Shown in pieces: positions 12,001-23,827 of a DNA stretch of 64,000 bases. The position numbers and the translations under genes were made by a program. The first letter of the stretch is position 1; each line of letters starts with the position of its first letter. This DNA is from Oscarella lobularis. Lineage: Eukaryota > Porifera > Homoscleromorpha > Homosclerophorida > Oscarellidae. The notes beneath the pieces were generated by a model. It was given only the letters and a program-made list of their open reading frames with translations, did not search any database and was not told the origin of the DNA. The stretch is taken from contig NC_089179.1 in the NCBI RefSeq assembly GCF_947507565.1, positions 2,187,747 to 2,251,746 of the forward strand, given 5' to 3'.

Positions 12001-13974
12001 CTGTCTGTCCAGCTTCAGTTGGCCTATAAAAAAGCTTAATACGTCTGTTACGATCGTCGCACAAATGCGACCTTGGTACCACCGTAAAGCGCAAGACGAG
12101 GGCATTCGCGCTGTTTGCGTCGGAAATTGATATATACGACGGACGCAGTGATATAGCGTAGCGTGCGCATCAAAGGCGTGAGTGAACGAGATCTAATTAT
12201 GTCATTAGTTGAACTCAGTTACTTATGACGTTTCTGTAACTCGATCTTGGATCAACAACTGCTCGTTGTGAATCTCGTCGCGTTTGTCTTCGGAACTATC
12301 GCTATCGCTCTCAGGTAAGCCTGTTGGCTCGTCTTCGCCTTCGGAGTCGGTTTCGTCGTCGTCGACGTTAAGGTGAACAACGAAGTCCTCAACCGCTTCT
12401 TCCTGGAGACCGTCAGCAACCCAGAATCGTTCTTCTTCGCTTTCCGTGTGCCGGCAAAATGCTTCCCACATAACCGGTAGAACGGCGGCGAAGCTTGCAG
12501 GCACCAGGTGTTTCAAATCAGCCAGCTTGAACGTCGTATTGTGCCTTCGTAGATACCCCTTAACCTGAGGCCAAGCCAGCTCGATTGGATTAAGTTCGCA
12601 ATGTGCTACGGGGCTTCTTAGAACGGCGTGACCGTGGCGACGAGCAATTTCGTTCGTAACGAATTTTTTTATTGGTTGGGCTTTTTTATTTTTTCGAATA
12701 AATCTTTCTTTAGATCTCTTTAGTCCCAGTCAATAAAGTGTGCAGACAGCCAGTCCTGCATCACATTCTTCCGAGATGATTTTGTTGGAACTTTTTCAAT
12801 CACTGAATTGTGATATGGTGCATTGTCCATAATAATGACAGAGTTTGGTGGGCAGTTGGGGATGAGCTTTACTTCGAACCACTCATTAAAGTGAGTTGAG
12901 TTCATCTCGTCGTGGTAATCACCACTATTTTTTGATCGAAACACCAGCGAACAATTTGGAATCCACCCGTCCTTCGAACCTGAAGAAAGTAATTCAGCAT
13001 GATCATTATATCCCTGTATGAAATAGAGATTACCAGCATGGAGAATGATAAGTCTCTGTCCTCGCCCCGATGGACGTTTCCAACCACCCTTTCCTGATTC
13101 GTCTCACCAGATTCTCTCTGGGGACAATATGTGCATTGGCCCAGGTTTCATCAAGGTACGCAAGAGGTCGCCCTTCTCGTCGATACTTCTTTACTGAACG
13201 CGGAAATTTATGACGTTGATTAACAATTTCTCTTCTTTCGTAGACATATACTTTATCGTTTCTACGGCAATACTTGAAGCCCATATTTTTCAAAAGGAGA
13301 GACAGTGTCGACCGACCTCCGGGAAATACTCCTTTCTCCCTCAGTGCCTCCAAGAGAGTCCTAAGGGTAGGGTAATCCCGCCGTTCGTAAAACTGTTGAA
13401 TTGTCTGCCTTATAGCAGCTCGATCGAAGTCATCAGGATTTATCCGTATCCGAGATTTGTGATACCTAACTCGCTTTTTAGGTGTGTTCAATCCGTCCTC
13501 TTTCTGTGAATTCCTTATGATAACGTCTAAGACTTCGGATGCCATAGCCAGTTGCTGCCTGCAATCGCTCCTCAATTTGGGTGACTACTATTCTCTTTTG
13601 TGGTGGCGTGTCTCGCTCCTCTTCCAGCCACTTTCGAACTCGCTCGATGAGCTGTCTCTCTCGGCATGTCGCTCGAACGCCTCTACGAGACATCGACAGT
13701 TTCTTTCGCGCTCGAGTACGCGCGCTAATGTACATGGCGACGAGTAACTATGGCTAGAAAGCCGATGAAAAGGACTCTCGCTTGGTGAATTTCGACGAAT
13801 AAACGGCCACGCTGAAGCCAAACAAGAGTGGCGGCACGGTCGGAGGGAAATTTCTACGAACTACACTGGCAACTTCCGCGTACGTTGACGCCTCTTCCTA
13901 AATAACGGGTATGTAAACAATTACGCGCTCATCTAATAATAACATCCGGAGGCCAACTGAAGCTGGACAGATAG
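12001..13974 (-). mobile_element. Tc1-like DNA transposon with TA target duplication
   Basis: Inverted ends CTGTCTGTCCAGCTTCAGTT (12001) and the complement of 13955-13974 match at 23 of 24 positions, the difference being the third base. TA dinucleotides flank both sides (11999-12000 and 13975-13976), the signature of Tc1/mariner insertion. The DNA outside the two ends is one continuous block in the uninterrupted copy at 48.4 kb, which independently marks the insertion site. The transposase lies inside on the minus strand. Length 1,974 bp. Confidence 0.85.
12223..13735 (-). pseudogene. Tc1/IS630-type DDE transposase
   Basis: Starting at 13735 an N-terminal helix-turn-helix-like part (RERQLIERVRKWLEEER ... 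YGIRSLRRYHKEF) is followed after a one-base frameshift near 13480 by PTLRTLLEALREKGVFPGG and YLDETWANAH (first catalytic D). After another frameshift near 13080 comes SVIIMDNAPYHNS (second D). A stop at 12720 and a further shift near 12660 precede VAHCELNPIELAWPQVKG (catalytic E). An acidic tail ends at 12223. All three catalytic residues survive but the frame is broken at least four times, so the copy cannot make the full enzyme unless some breaks are unrecognised introns. Confidence 0.85.
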
Positions 13975-13976
13975 TA

Positions 13977-14213
13977 GGGCGTGACCAAGGAGACATATAG
14001 ACATTCGGGACACCGACTAACGGTCGCGTACGTAATCAGCCAATGACAACGACGCATGTGACCGCTATGTTAAACTATGTTCTACGTACACGAACCCTAC
14101 ATCATCGGAATGCTACGGGACAGACGAGTCGAATGTCATCAGCTTCGATGTGGAACGAATGACGCGACCTCTAGCGCGCTTTAAAGACGGTCGCTTTATG
14201 CGTAAGTGCACTG
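13977..14213 (-). repeat. 5' terminus of IS630-like copy B
   Basis: The minus strand starts CAGTGCACTTACGCATAAAG at 14213, with TA outside at 14214-14215, then TTTAAAGCGCGCTAG and the GGAATG block. It runs to the TA at 13975-13976 where the Tc1-like element is inserted; the rest of this 5' region resumes at 11998. It corresponds to 302-532 and 48219-48470. Confidence 0.7.
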
Positions 14214-14215
14214 TA

Positions 14216-16250
14216 CGTCTTAAGGCGAAGATATCGCATATTTCTAACTCTACGACTTTGAATACCAATCCAAAGCCGATTGTCTCTATCACAATTCTCC
14301 TCTCGCCAACCCTGAACTCTTTCTCCACGTCTCGTCGTTCGAAGGAGCTCAGAGAGCTGTGGCGTTCGTCCACAATTCTTTCCCTCTTATGAGACGCCAC
14401 AGTGACGACGCCTTGTCTTTTGTTCTTCCAAACGCGATTGTTTTTATTAGAGGAGTGTCATTTGAGTCATCTAAAGCAGATAAAAGAAGAGCCAGTGAAA
14501 GCTATACAGTAGAGGTAAAACCTCCTTTCCAAATATATAGTCTGCACGAAGCGCATCTGTTTTCTTCCTTTTCATATTTCTGCGATTAATAAGCCGCAGT
14601 ACAAACACCCCACTCTTTGAATTGTAATATTTATTATAGGCTGGGTGGCAGTGGCCGTCAAGATCATGACAGGAAAAAGGGAAAGAGGTCTAAATTCCTA
14701 CACCTTTGCATGGTCCTTCCTATAATCGATACCCCTAAAAATGAAGATAACTGTCCATACCACTCCGTCACTCAGTGACACTCGTCAACCGCCAGTAGAG
14801 CTACCTTTTTGCGAAGGCCTTCATCCATAACTTTTTTCCAAGATGAAAAAAAGGACACTCAAGTTTCAGGTCACTCAGGTTACAGGTAAACCGTCAAAAA
14901 ATCTGTGTACGTCCAGTTGTCAAACTTACAGTGTCAAGCTGTAGTAATGAAATCCGCTGAAAGTGCATCTACCTCTTGCGGATGCAGTAATGGTGTTGCA
15001 CCTTTGCAATCAGTTTTTCTACCTAAGCGAACGTAGTAGCTGCAGCAATGTCATATTTACTACTTTTAGGTGAAACACCTGCTCTTCTATCAACTCATCG
15101 AAACCGAAAATTGTTTTTAAAATTGGCAACAAGGCCGCTTAGCACGTTATTTCCGCTTAATCGACCTTAATATGACGTTTCCTAGAACAATTTCCTACTA
15201 AATTAATGAACATTCTATATCATTATTTTTTACTTGAAGGGCTTTATTGCTTCTGATTTTCCTTCCTCGTTTGCTCTTCGATGACGTGTCGTACATACAT
15301 CATCAGACGCTGGGGACGCTTAAGAATATGTTATAGATATATTCTAATAATATTGGTTTTGCTTGGGTAATTGTATTCCCGCTTAGCAAAGGAGGAACAG
15401 ACGTCAATTGCTCCTCTTGGAAGATAGTAGGATATAGTGATCCTCTGGGGGCGATGAGACGACGAGCTTGGAAAGACCGTTTCCGGTCAAAATTCGGTAC
15501 TTCGGCCCGCGTCATGCAAATAGATGGTTCTCTCGTCTAAGAATATTCTCACGTAGATCACGTGGGGATGAATTTTCACCAGATGCTTCTCTCCTTTTCT
15601 CTTGGTTGGTACGTTGCGTAAACGCGAGCACTTGCCTTAATTAACAATACCAGAATAATGTTTAGAGCGAAGATCAATATTTTTTGATAAGGTAGAAACT
15701 ATCCCTGATGTAGCTAAGTTGATTTTAACGATAGGTGAGGTATGAATCACTTGGGCAGACAGAAAGTTAAACCCCCAGAGCCGCTAAATGAGGATTTTTA
15801 TGAAGCTTTTAAAAAAATAATAATTGCGTTCTGACCTCCTCAGGGTTTTGGATGATGTGTTGTTGTGTATGATAATCTAGGGATCCGTGTTCACAGAAAT
15901 TCTTTTTGGCTTTATTAATTTTCAGCACAATGGCTGGAGTAGGGTCCTCTCTGAGTTGTTGATATACTCGTAGATCTTGTAGGTGGCAGCATAACCTTTT
16001 TTGTAATTGAAAGTATCTTCAATTACAGTACAGGAACCTTTAACTGCTTTTTGATTACTAAGTTTTTGTAGGATGCTAACTTTTTGAGTGTTTGTCATTC
16101 CTGGGGTGTAACATTAAGGCGGGGTCTCTTTGGCTTCCTTCCCAGGATTTGGCTTTGTAAGGAAGTAATATATCCCTCCAGTTTAGTTTAGTGTTTTTTA
16201 CCTTACTAGCCGTGTGCGCCCGTCTTCGACGGGTATATAAATGTGTTTAC
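14216..16250. other. About 2 kb without recognisable genes
   Basis: Only short frames without family motifs are seen, such as 14150-14392 (+) and 15303-15515 (-). Base composition is ordinary to AT-rich. Nothing assigned. Confidence 0.5.
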
Positions 16251-16312
16251 GTACTAATTAATGTTGTGTGCTTGTTTTGTAATCCCAGACGACATTAGCA
16301 GAGAGGAGAGAA

Positions 16313-16425
16313 CCTCTTCGCCGGTGTGGTCTGGGAACCCGTACACGAGAGGTCCTGATTTGCACCGCCACGGTGAGGGTAGTCGTGAGTTGTGGCGTGA
16401 TACCCAGACCACACCAGCGAAGAGG
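16313..16425. repeat. Foldback repeat with 23-bp arms
   Basis: 16313-16335 (CCTCTTCGCCGGTGTGGTCTG...) and 16403-16425 are inverted copies with one mismatch, separated by 67 bp. The arms would form a stem with a GC-rich loop containing a smaller CCGCCACGG core. This looks like a small non-autonomous foldback element; no target duplication was identified. Confidence 0.65.
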
Positions 16426-16633
16426 ACATCCACGCTGGATATAACGGACACACAGATGATCGCGCACCTTCACCGTAATCTTGGCCCAAAAATGTTTAAG
16501 TCTAATTGTCGCCGCTGGTATTGGAGGTGTAGGGTTTAGAGCAGAAATTTAGCGTAAACAATAATTAACATTTGGACTTCAAGTTTTGTCTGATTGTGAA
16601 AGAATGTTTATTTTGTCGGCACGTCGGGGCTGC

Positions 16634-16718
16634 CTACTCTGGAGTAGCCTGGTCGCCAGACGCTCTCAAGAACACCCCTATAACGGTGTCCCAGAGAGGG
16701 TCTGGTACGGCTCCTCCC
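16634..16718. repeat. Imperfect hairpin, MITE-like
   Basis: GAGTAGCCTGGTCGCCAGAC...CTCTC and the downstream GAGAGGGTCTGGTACGGCTC form imperfect arms around AACACCCCTATAACGGTGTC, which is itself a small inverted repeat. The 'tagcct...ccag..gctctc' pattern resembles the ends of the 80-bp hairpin element at 36850, so the two may be distant relatives. Confidence 0.4.
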
Positions 16719-18640
16719 ACTTTCACGCCCACTATGACGAGGGGGGACAGCGTCGCTAAACACTAGTAAACAGACGTTAACACCGCAAAGAACCTACAAG
16801 AAGCAGAGAGCCAGTCCCGATGCTTACTGCAGTTCCAATACGCACACTACCATTCCCTTTTCGATCCCGTTGTTGAGGCCTCCTTTCTCCTGTATGCGGG
16901 GTTGCCGCTGACGGAATGGAAGAAAGTACGACCTCCTGCAACGTTACTGCGACCGAACTGGTCGACTTTCTGTGTCTAAAATGGTGCGAACTAGTTGAAA
17001 AGAAGAATACGCTTTTAGTTCTGCGCGCAGGTTGAGGATTACATATCAAGTTTCGAAAAATATCGTTCTTCGTAGCAGTGGCTGGTCTTGTGGAAGCACT
17101 CAATTATTTCCTTTCAGCATTATCTGATGTCCTAGCGCCTTTGAACGGTTCCGAGGTTGGAAAGTTCGTTAGGCGAGCGTTTGGCGATGCAGTAGAGCGC
17201 AAACGACAGAGAATCAAGCGATCGGACTCACAGCAGTTGTGATCTTCGCGCCTACGTCTGCGTTGGGTTACGGCCTGCTGAGGACGTTGATGATGCGGCT
17301 CTACAGGGCCTTGAATTAGAGAAAGCTTTTATCCTTGGAAATACAGAAAGATAGAACTCGAATACTACAGGTGCGACTCCAGGAGGAAATGAAACGAAGA
17401 CATGCAGCTGAAAGTGAATTACACACGCTAAGGGAGTCGGTCGGCACTCTCGGACTCACTTGCTGTGTTTCAAAACGAAGTTGCCAGACTTTCCACCCAT
17501 GAAGACGCCCATCTGTCTGACGGAGGTAGTGTACTAAAATGGTTACACAGTGTGACGCTTGGGTCTCTGAGTGACCGAATGGAGTATTATGCACCTCGTT
17601 TACATCGTCTCTTGGTGATGAAGGGGCGCGAAGTACACGAGTCATCACTACGCAAGGTTCGCGGAGTTGCAGCCCTCTCCATTTTAGCAAAATCTTCGAA
17701 TCCTAGAAGCAAAGAACTGCAATTGCTAGAAAGCTTGATTATTGTGGCACGGGCTTCTCAGAAGCAGGTCATTGTGTCCTTAAATCGATTAGGACTTTGC
17801 CTGAGCTATACCCAGACAAAGGAGTGGATAAAACGAATTGCGTCGTATCACGGAGACTGTTCTCGGTACAGCGAAGGAGAGTGGATTCTTGTCTTGTCTT
17901 TGACAACGTTAACTTCTTTAAGAAGACACGGCGCGAGAGAACGGATAGAAGCAGCCAATCCTGGGACTACACCAGCAGACTTGCAGTTTGGGTATCTCGT
18001 CGTCCAGACGAGACAACAATGGAAAATGATCGACCGCAGCGTTTGCATTCGTCCGTTTTGCCGCACGATCTTTTGCCTAAAATGGAAGATGAATCGGCCT
18101 TCTTTCGTCGAGCAGTTTTAGCTGTATTGCAAGTGGTAACGCGTAACTTTGATTTCTGTGCGCACCTGGAGTCCTGCGTCGTTGACGAAAGATCGGATTA
18201 CGTAGCCACAGCTACAGAAATTCATCCTTTCGCTCTCCTTGATATAGACGAGAGTTTCATTGACAACAATATTGAAATTCTGCTAAAACCAGCAAAAGAT
18301 GTCAAATAGAACGACGAGGAGCAGAAATACGTAGTTGGAGACCAGGCCTCCTGTACGACAGTAAGAGGAGCAAAGCGTCGACGAATAGATGACGTTTCAG
18401 CTCTTGAGAGGCTGAAGTGGGCATGCGAGGTGCCCGGAGACTTTCGCTTTTTATGGGAATGTCTGAACGTTGTCTTCATTCTTTTTTGGGGAAAGTCCAC
18501 CGATCAAACGTCACTATTGCATTTTAGAGATGCATTAAAGAGAACGTCCGTTGACAAGGAGGCAAAACGCTTCCAGGCAGCGGACGAATTCTTGCATGAC
18601 GTCCTAACTGGAACACTATTGTCTAGTCTACTGTCCTTCC

Positions 18641-19823
18641 CAGGCGCGGATCTAGAAATGACGGAAAGGAGGGGTTGTAATTTGTTCGCGCGAAAAAATT
18701 TTTGACCACGCCCATTTTCAGGACGGCCACGCCCACACAAACAAGGTTTATAATTAATTGTTTTATTTTTGCTCATCGAAAAGGGATTTAGCGAACATCC
18801 TTCTAGGGTTAGTGCTAACAAAACGTTGGCAAACATCCTCGACTGGTATGACGACTTCATAGTGTATGGCGATGGCTGCAAGGTCGGACATTCTGTCTTC
18901 GCCCATCGTCGATCTCGTGTACGTCTTGAGTCTTCTTAGAAGCGAAAATGACCTCTCAGCTTCTGCACTTGAAATTGGCAAAGTGCAGCCAATGATTAGT
19001 AAGGCATGTATGTTTGGAAAAGTGTCGGCATCGCAAACGCCTAACGTTTGTAGCAGATTGCTTGGTAATCTGTCCTTTGCCTTGCTTTTCCACAGGTCTT
19101 GCCATCGCAATAATTCGTTCGGCAGTGATGCAGGGAAAGGCATGTCGTTTGTCCAGGGCCTTAGGTGCTCCCTCGTACTTTCGCGGTCAAGCTGTGAGTC
19201 AGCAATAATGATGACAGGAACTAGTTGGAAAAACCCAACAACACGACTGTCCTGGGAGAACCGCTCATCCAGCTGTTGAGACAGCGCGTCTAACAGCGGA
19301 ATAGCAACATTTCTTTTGTAGTGCTCTTTAGCGCTTTCACTCGGTACGTTGCTTCGATGCTGCGACCATGAGACTCAGACTCTTCGTTCAGACAGGGAAC
19401 CATTTCCAGTTCATCAGATGGTGCGGTTAGAGAGATGTCTTTTCGGCGACTCAAGCTGCCTGCCCAGCAGTTCTCAGAATAAGAGTACTATTGCCTAGCA
19501 AAGCATAGCCTTCCGCACCATCACGTTCTGTTTGTTTTCTCTGAAACATCGACACGATTGATTGGTACTGCAACCGCTTCGATTCCTTAGAAGGACGTTC
19601 CGTCATACTAAATCCGTTCTTTAGCGCGCGCCTGCTTTGGTGAACTTCTCCTCTTAGCGTACGTGGACACCGTGCAAAATTATTTAATTAAAAATTATTC
19701 CCCGGAAGAGCAGTAAGAGCCTCTCAATATCAAAGCCATCAACTTTCTGACCAGTTGCGGGGGCGTGGCTTCGCCTATCAAAGGGGGCTTGCAACCCAGG
19801 AACCCCCTCTGGATCCGCCACTG
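18641..19823 (-). mobile_element. hAT-family element remnant inside DUF6589-like copy 2
   Basis: The right end reads CTGGATCCGCCACTG (19809-19823), the complement of the CAGTGGCGGATCCAG end seen again at 46548. The left end CAGGCGCGGATCTAG at 18641 is a degraded version of it. A hAT transposase C-terminus on the minus strand lies between. Flanking DUF6589-like coding blocks resume outside. I could not confirm an 8-bp target duplication: GTCCTTCC on the left and CTTCCTCG on the right share only part. Confidence 0.65.
18763..19340 (-). pseudogene. hAT transposase, C-terminal dimerisation part
   Basis: An open frame on the minus strand holds IPLLDALSQQLDERFSQDS upstream of 19143, then CTLPISSAEAERSFSLLRRL and TYTRSTMGEDRMSDLA, the classic hAT C-terminal dimerisation signature (usually S-S-A-x-x-E-R-x-F-S). 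It ends with a TAA just below 18766. Upstream catalytic motifs are not recognised before the right end of the element at 19823, so most of the transposase is deleted. The flavour is that of the ZMYM/THAP0-like hAT branch (inference). Confidence 0.8.
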
Positions 19824-20693
19824 CTTCCTCGACATTGCATCCATCAAAGAAAAGCCTCAAGAAGTTAAACGAGCAACAGTGGACTTCCAGTGGTTGCTGA
19901 AGAAAGCAGAGTATTTTGTTCGCGATTTTATTTCAATACCGACTGATTGGCAAGCGGCAACACGTGACGATGTCTTCAATCGCCAGAGATCATTTTTGCA
20001 CACCGCTCCTGTACTGGGACCTACGAAATGCAATTCGGCATGAGAAGGGCCCAGTTATTGTCAGCCACTGGCAGTGGTGGATGGTGCTGTTTCTGGCTGC
20101 AAAACGTTCCAACTACAGCCGAGCAGCCAATTTTTGGCTAATTTGAAATCAAATTTTTCAGAGAGATTAGCATATATAGCAACGGAAAATAGAACTGTGA
20201 GTTTTTCCGGAAGAGTGGGAAAAGGAAAACCGCTTGATATGGCAATCGAGCATCACAAACTCATCTTGAAATCCGCATTAAGATCTTCTGCTGGTTAAAC
20301 GAAAAAGGAACACTTCACAACTATTAGTCTGTCATCGCAGGAATTGCAGGAAGCGGCTGGTATTCTTGACAGAGACTTATTTCTGCCCCTGTCTCGTGGT
20401 AGTCACAAAGTACCTGAGAACGGAAACGACGTCGCCGAAGTCTCGTCATTGTTACAGAAAATGTATTTAAAAAATTCCTGGGAGGCGCATTCATGGAAAA
20501 AGCGAGCTGTACAAGCCGCCTTTTTCAGCTGCAATGGAGATTGCGGTAGGACGACAGTGGATCAGGCAATATCTTCAAAAAACTAGGACTTCAGTGGATG
20601 ATGTCAGCGACTTCGACATGACGCAGGCACACCCAAACATTGAGGATATTGAAGACTTTGGAGTCTAGTGTTGCTGACAGGTTTCGTTATATA

Positions 20694-21179
20694 TTAAAAA
20701 TTTTGAACGTCTTTTAATGGAGACAGCGGAGCTACAGTGTCTATGATTTGAAGTACTCTAGGAGCAATACTTCGTGCAACGTACATCTCTAGTAAGTCTT
20801 CTACTGATGGCAATGTACTACATTTTTTTATTATGGTGTCAATTAGGTTGAGAGAAAGAAAGAATTCCGAGCCTCCCAATACGAAACCTTGGCTACATGC
20901 ACTCTTCTGCTCTCTGGTACAACAGTTTTTCTTGCATAGTAATCTTTGCCTGTTTAGTGACCAATCGACGTCTTTTCTTTCGTCGATTCGGGTCTTGAGG
21001 TACGTCTCGAACTCGACGTCTACGCGGAGGTTCATTCGGACGCTTACTGTCACTGGAAAACTGTTGACAGACGGAGCAGCAACTAACAGGGTCAGCGATT
21101 GGAAGATCTTCGTCTGATTCCAAACAGTCCGTACCATATACTCCCTCAGACACACCTCCCCACCAGCCAACGTTTTCAT
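20694..21179 (-). other. Unrecognised basic protein frame, frameshifted
   Basis: On the minus strand an N-terminal frame (21153-20893) has an acidic start, a CCSVCQQF cysteine cluster and two arginine/lysine runs (PPRRRRVRD, NRRKKRRRLV) that look like nuclear localisation signals. The other frame (to 20694) continues with EFFLSLNLIDTIIKKCSTL and a helical C-terminus. Together they could be one protein broken by a frameshift near 20900. I do not recognise the family. It lies tail to tail with DUF6589-like copy 2. Confidence 0.35.
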
Positions 21180-21424
21180 GTGTATGTCAATGCCATCAAG
21201 TTCTCCCGGAGAATTTAGAGCTTAGCAGTTAGCATTTGCCTAGGATCGCCTAACTTAACTTCGCCTATACAACGCGAACTTTGTAACCACGCAGGAGGTG
21301 CTTTCTACGCTTTAATAAGATGAAGAGCTGTTATCTAAGCTCTTTTTTACTTGTGTTGATAATCCTGAGGCTGAATCGCCTCATGTACGGGCCTACAAGT
21401 TTGTACCGCAGGAACAAACTTGGA

Positions 21425-21520
21425 CGCAAAATGGCGTCCGTAATATCACGTGAAGGCTTCAAGTGCTCTAAGTTGGCGCAGCTTTCTCTCTATATATACG
21501 GCTCTGCGTTAGTCTAACCG
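21425..21520 (-). repeat. Solo P-element-type terminus
   Basis: The minus strand reads GCAGAGCCGTATATATAGAG, then GCTGCGCCAACTTAG, TCACGTGA and GACGCCATTTTG. These blocks match in order the right terminus of the P element at 55087-58055 (CAGAGCCGTAGAG..., GCTGTGCCAACTC, TCACGTGG, GACGCCATGTTG). No partner end or transposase is seen nearby, so this is a truncated relative. Confidence 0.6.
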
Positions 21521-21529
21521 TTGGAGTCT

Positions 21530-22230
21530 TGCGAGGAACCCAGATATAACCGGTTGACCCTTAACGTTACCGAAGCGGCAATGTCGGGCCAATGCAGCTG
21601 TTGCCTTTAGAGTGTCCGGTTATTCTACAGAAGATGCAAACGATCCTCCGGTCCAGTTATCGCCCTGGTCCATTTGCGTCGTGACGGGCCTACTGTTTGG
21701 CAATGAAATCTATTATAGTACAAAATGGCAAAGTTGGAGTGTGCACAGGAACTTGTGTGTCAGAACAAAGGAGTTGAATTCTTATAAATTTTATCTCCCT
21801 GATTTTGTCTCATGGGTTCAATAGCGGCAAAGTCGGCTTGGTTCAATTGCAGAGTTCTGGAGAATTAACTGGGGCGCTTCATTAGAAGGAGTAAGGGTGC
21901 GCCGATTTTAGTTGTGAGTCTAGCTGCAGGACGGCATGCCATACCTGTAGAAGCGAGAGACCTAATTTGTGCAATACGTATGATAATGAACGGCGTCGCT
22001 ATTTTCAGTGGTGGTATCTTTAGATAGGTAGAGTTAGTTAGTGTTTGTTTGGTATTTGGTAGAGTGGTATTGATATGTGAAGGAAGATTCGCAGTAGTTT
22101 GCGTTCTATCGCAGTGAGAAGTGACTGAGCAAATGGCATTCTGAGTGACTGGTCTGTGGGTTTTCGGTGAACTGCTTGCTGAGCAGTGCCTGAGTTTGAT
22201 TTCCAGAACTTATGAACGGAAAGTGTTGTC
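21530..22230. other. No recognisable gene
   Basis: Only a 70-residue frame at 21612-21824 without known motifs. Nothing assigned. Confidence 0.4.
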
Positions 22231-22303
22231 TAAGGCTTGTCTGAGTCAATAGCTCTTTCTCGTTCTTTCTCAGTAAGTCTTTGGCTCTTCTCGAGCTCGT
22301 CGT

Positions 22304-22759
22304 TTGCTCTTGGCGGCGAGAAGAGTCCAGAACAGTGGCCGAGCGAGTTATTCAAACAAAGAACATAAGGGACAACAACGCAAACCCCACGCGTCAGAGC
22401 GAACCCCCGAGGGCCCCTCGGAGAAACGAACCAAACGTAAACACACTCGACCGTTCGGCAAAGAGGCTCGCGGATCGGCGCGACGATCGGAAGCGGAACG
22501 GCGGCAAATAAGGCGGACAAAGATCGGCGAGAAGGCGTGTTCCGACAGTCTTCATCTACGACAATTCGCCTCTTTTTTCGAACGGGGAATCATTCGCATA
22601 TCGTTCGCCAGCTCGGAGCCCACGATTCCTTGGCTAAGCCGTCAAGAAGAAGATGTTTATTCGACTTCATCATCTGGAAAAAAGCTCGTACGACTCAAAA
22701 AATATCTATTACGCCGACCGAATACAGTTTCTAGAATCTTAGCGTGCTTAGACCCCTAG
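22304..22759 (+). other. Unrecognised arginine-rich 151-residue open frame
   Basis: The frame is very rich in Arg, Lys and Ser in its first 80 residues (for example RRSEAERRQIRRTKIGEKA), then has a helical LRQFASFFERGIIRISF stretch. A competing open frame lies on the opposite strand at 22230-22520. No family recognised; coding status uncertain. Confidence 0.25.
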
Positions 22760-23084
22760 CCTCATTTGAGTATCGATACATTCTAAAGGAAAGTTTAGGC
22801 GTGCAAGGGTGTCGTGGTTTAGAATTATTAATGGGCCTTTGGCGTTAAGTACAGTTGAATGCGGTCCTTTTGTACGAAGGTCCGTACTGAGGTAAATTGT
22901 TTTAGAAGATCGAAGAGGTGTACGACAGAAAGGAAGGCCTTTGTGTGGAATGGAATTTTTATTGGTGGTTAGTACGCGTTGTGAGATCTTTACGATTGTA
23001 GTCTTTTTCAAGTGTTTTTTTATTTAATATTCAATAGGGTTCGTGTATGGCGCTAGAACAGTGTCAAAAATAATAAACCATACG

Positions 23085-23240
23085 AATGAATGAGTGATAG
23101 GAATAAACCATAGCTATGAGACATGGGAATGAAACATAGAAACATACCTATGAAACATACCTATGAATCATAGCTGTGAATCATAGCTATGAATCATAGC
23201 TATGAAACATAGCTATGAAACATGGCTATGAATAAAGAAA
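23085..23240. repeat. Minisatellite based on CATAGCTATGAA
   Basis: About a dozen imperfect 12-bp units (CATAGCTATGAA, CATACCTATGAA, CATGGCTATGAA and similar) run head to tail, with the unit itself containing the palindrome ATAGCTAT. Simple tandem array with no coding capacity. Confidence 0.85.
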
Positions 23241-23423
23241 CATAGTGAAGAAGAAAGAAAGAATGTGAGGAATGCAGCGTACGCAAACCGTGCAAGCTCA
23301 GTGCCGACGCTTCTCTCTATCGCAAAGGTTCAGTTCCAAGTCTTTTCACGCTTCACTTTCCGTGATTTAGCAACTATTTTTCATTATTCGCTACTGTTAA
23401 TCCTGTCAATTCTTTTGCTATAG

Positions 23424-23827
23424 ACATAAAGAAAGAAAAAAATTCCAAACGAGGTGCATCATTAGTCAAAGCGCTTGAAGCTGGATTTAAGGAGATAAAG
23501 CTCCGAGTTGTAGATCTCGGCGAAGAAGAAGAGGACGCTGAACCGAGCCAATCGTCCGATATTGGAGATGCAGGCGAACCGGGCGCAATGTTCGATCCGG
23601 GATCTATGTTGAAAAGTGGCTCTTCAAGCGACAGCCGTAAGCTCTTCTCTTCGTCTCCTCTTTCCTGGCAAGAGCAGCGTAAGCTGTTTGGATTAAAAGG
23701 CAAAGGTTACGGACGCAAAAGTCGGCCAGCTTTGGAAAAAAAGGAAAACAAAAGCTCCTCTGTCCTCCTAGTGCGAGCCGCGGATGGACGCACAAATTTC
23801 TATGTCTTCGGGGCTGTCACACTGTAA
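23424..23827 (+). other. Unrecognised open frame, possibly an internal exon
   Basis: A frame opens after a possible acceptor (TTTGCTATAG at 23413-23422) and encodes KALEAGFKEIKLRVVDLGEE, an acidic serine-rich middle and LSWQEQRKLFGLKGKGYGRK, ending at a TAA at 23825-23827. There is no upstream Met, so if coding it is an exon of a larger gene. A later frame (23977-24192) has CPLHKS...CLTCEKRMLMSELAKHI, a possible zinc-binding cluster, and could be another exon. No family recognised. Confidence 0.3.

Larger units (their letters stand above)
17300..20668 (+). pseudogene. DUF6589-like gene, copy 2, split by a hAT remnant
   Basis: A coiled-coil lead (17330-17450) is followed by HLSDGGSVLKWLHSVTLGSL, VIVSLNRLGLCLSYTQT, then in another frame CLVFDNVNFFKKTRRERTD, an AKRRRIDDVSALERLKWA block and FHASDEFL-like RFQAADEFLHDVLTG (about 18600). 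After the hAT remnant (18641-19823) the family blocks continue: YWDLRNAIRHEKGPVIVSHW, LKSNFSERLAYIATENRTV, GKPLDMAIEHHKLILK and a WIRQYL tail ending at a TAG at 20666-20668. Frameshifts occur near 17850, 20050 and 20540, with stops near 18309 and 20298. The order of blocks shows one ancestral gene. Function unknown; the domain name is from memory. Confidence 0.65.

Noticed and set aside
23085-23240. CRISPR-like array
   Set aside because: Units are contiguous 12-mers without unique spacers; a minisatellite in a eukaryotic genome.
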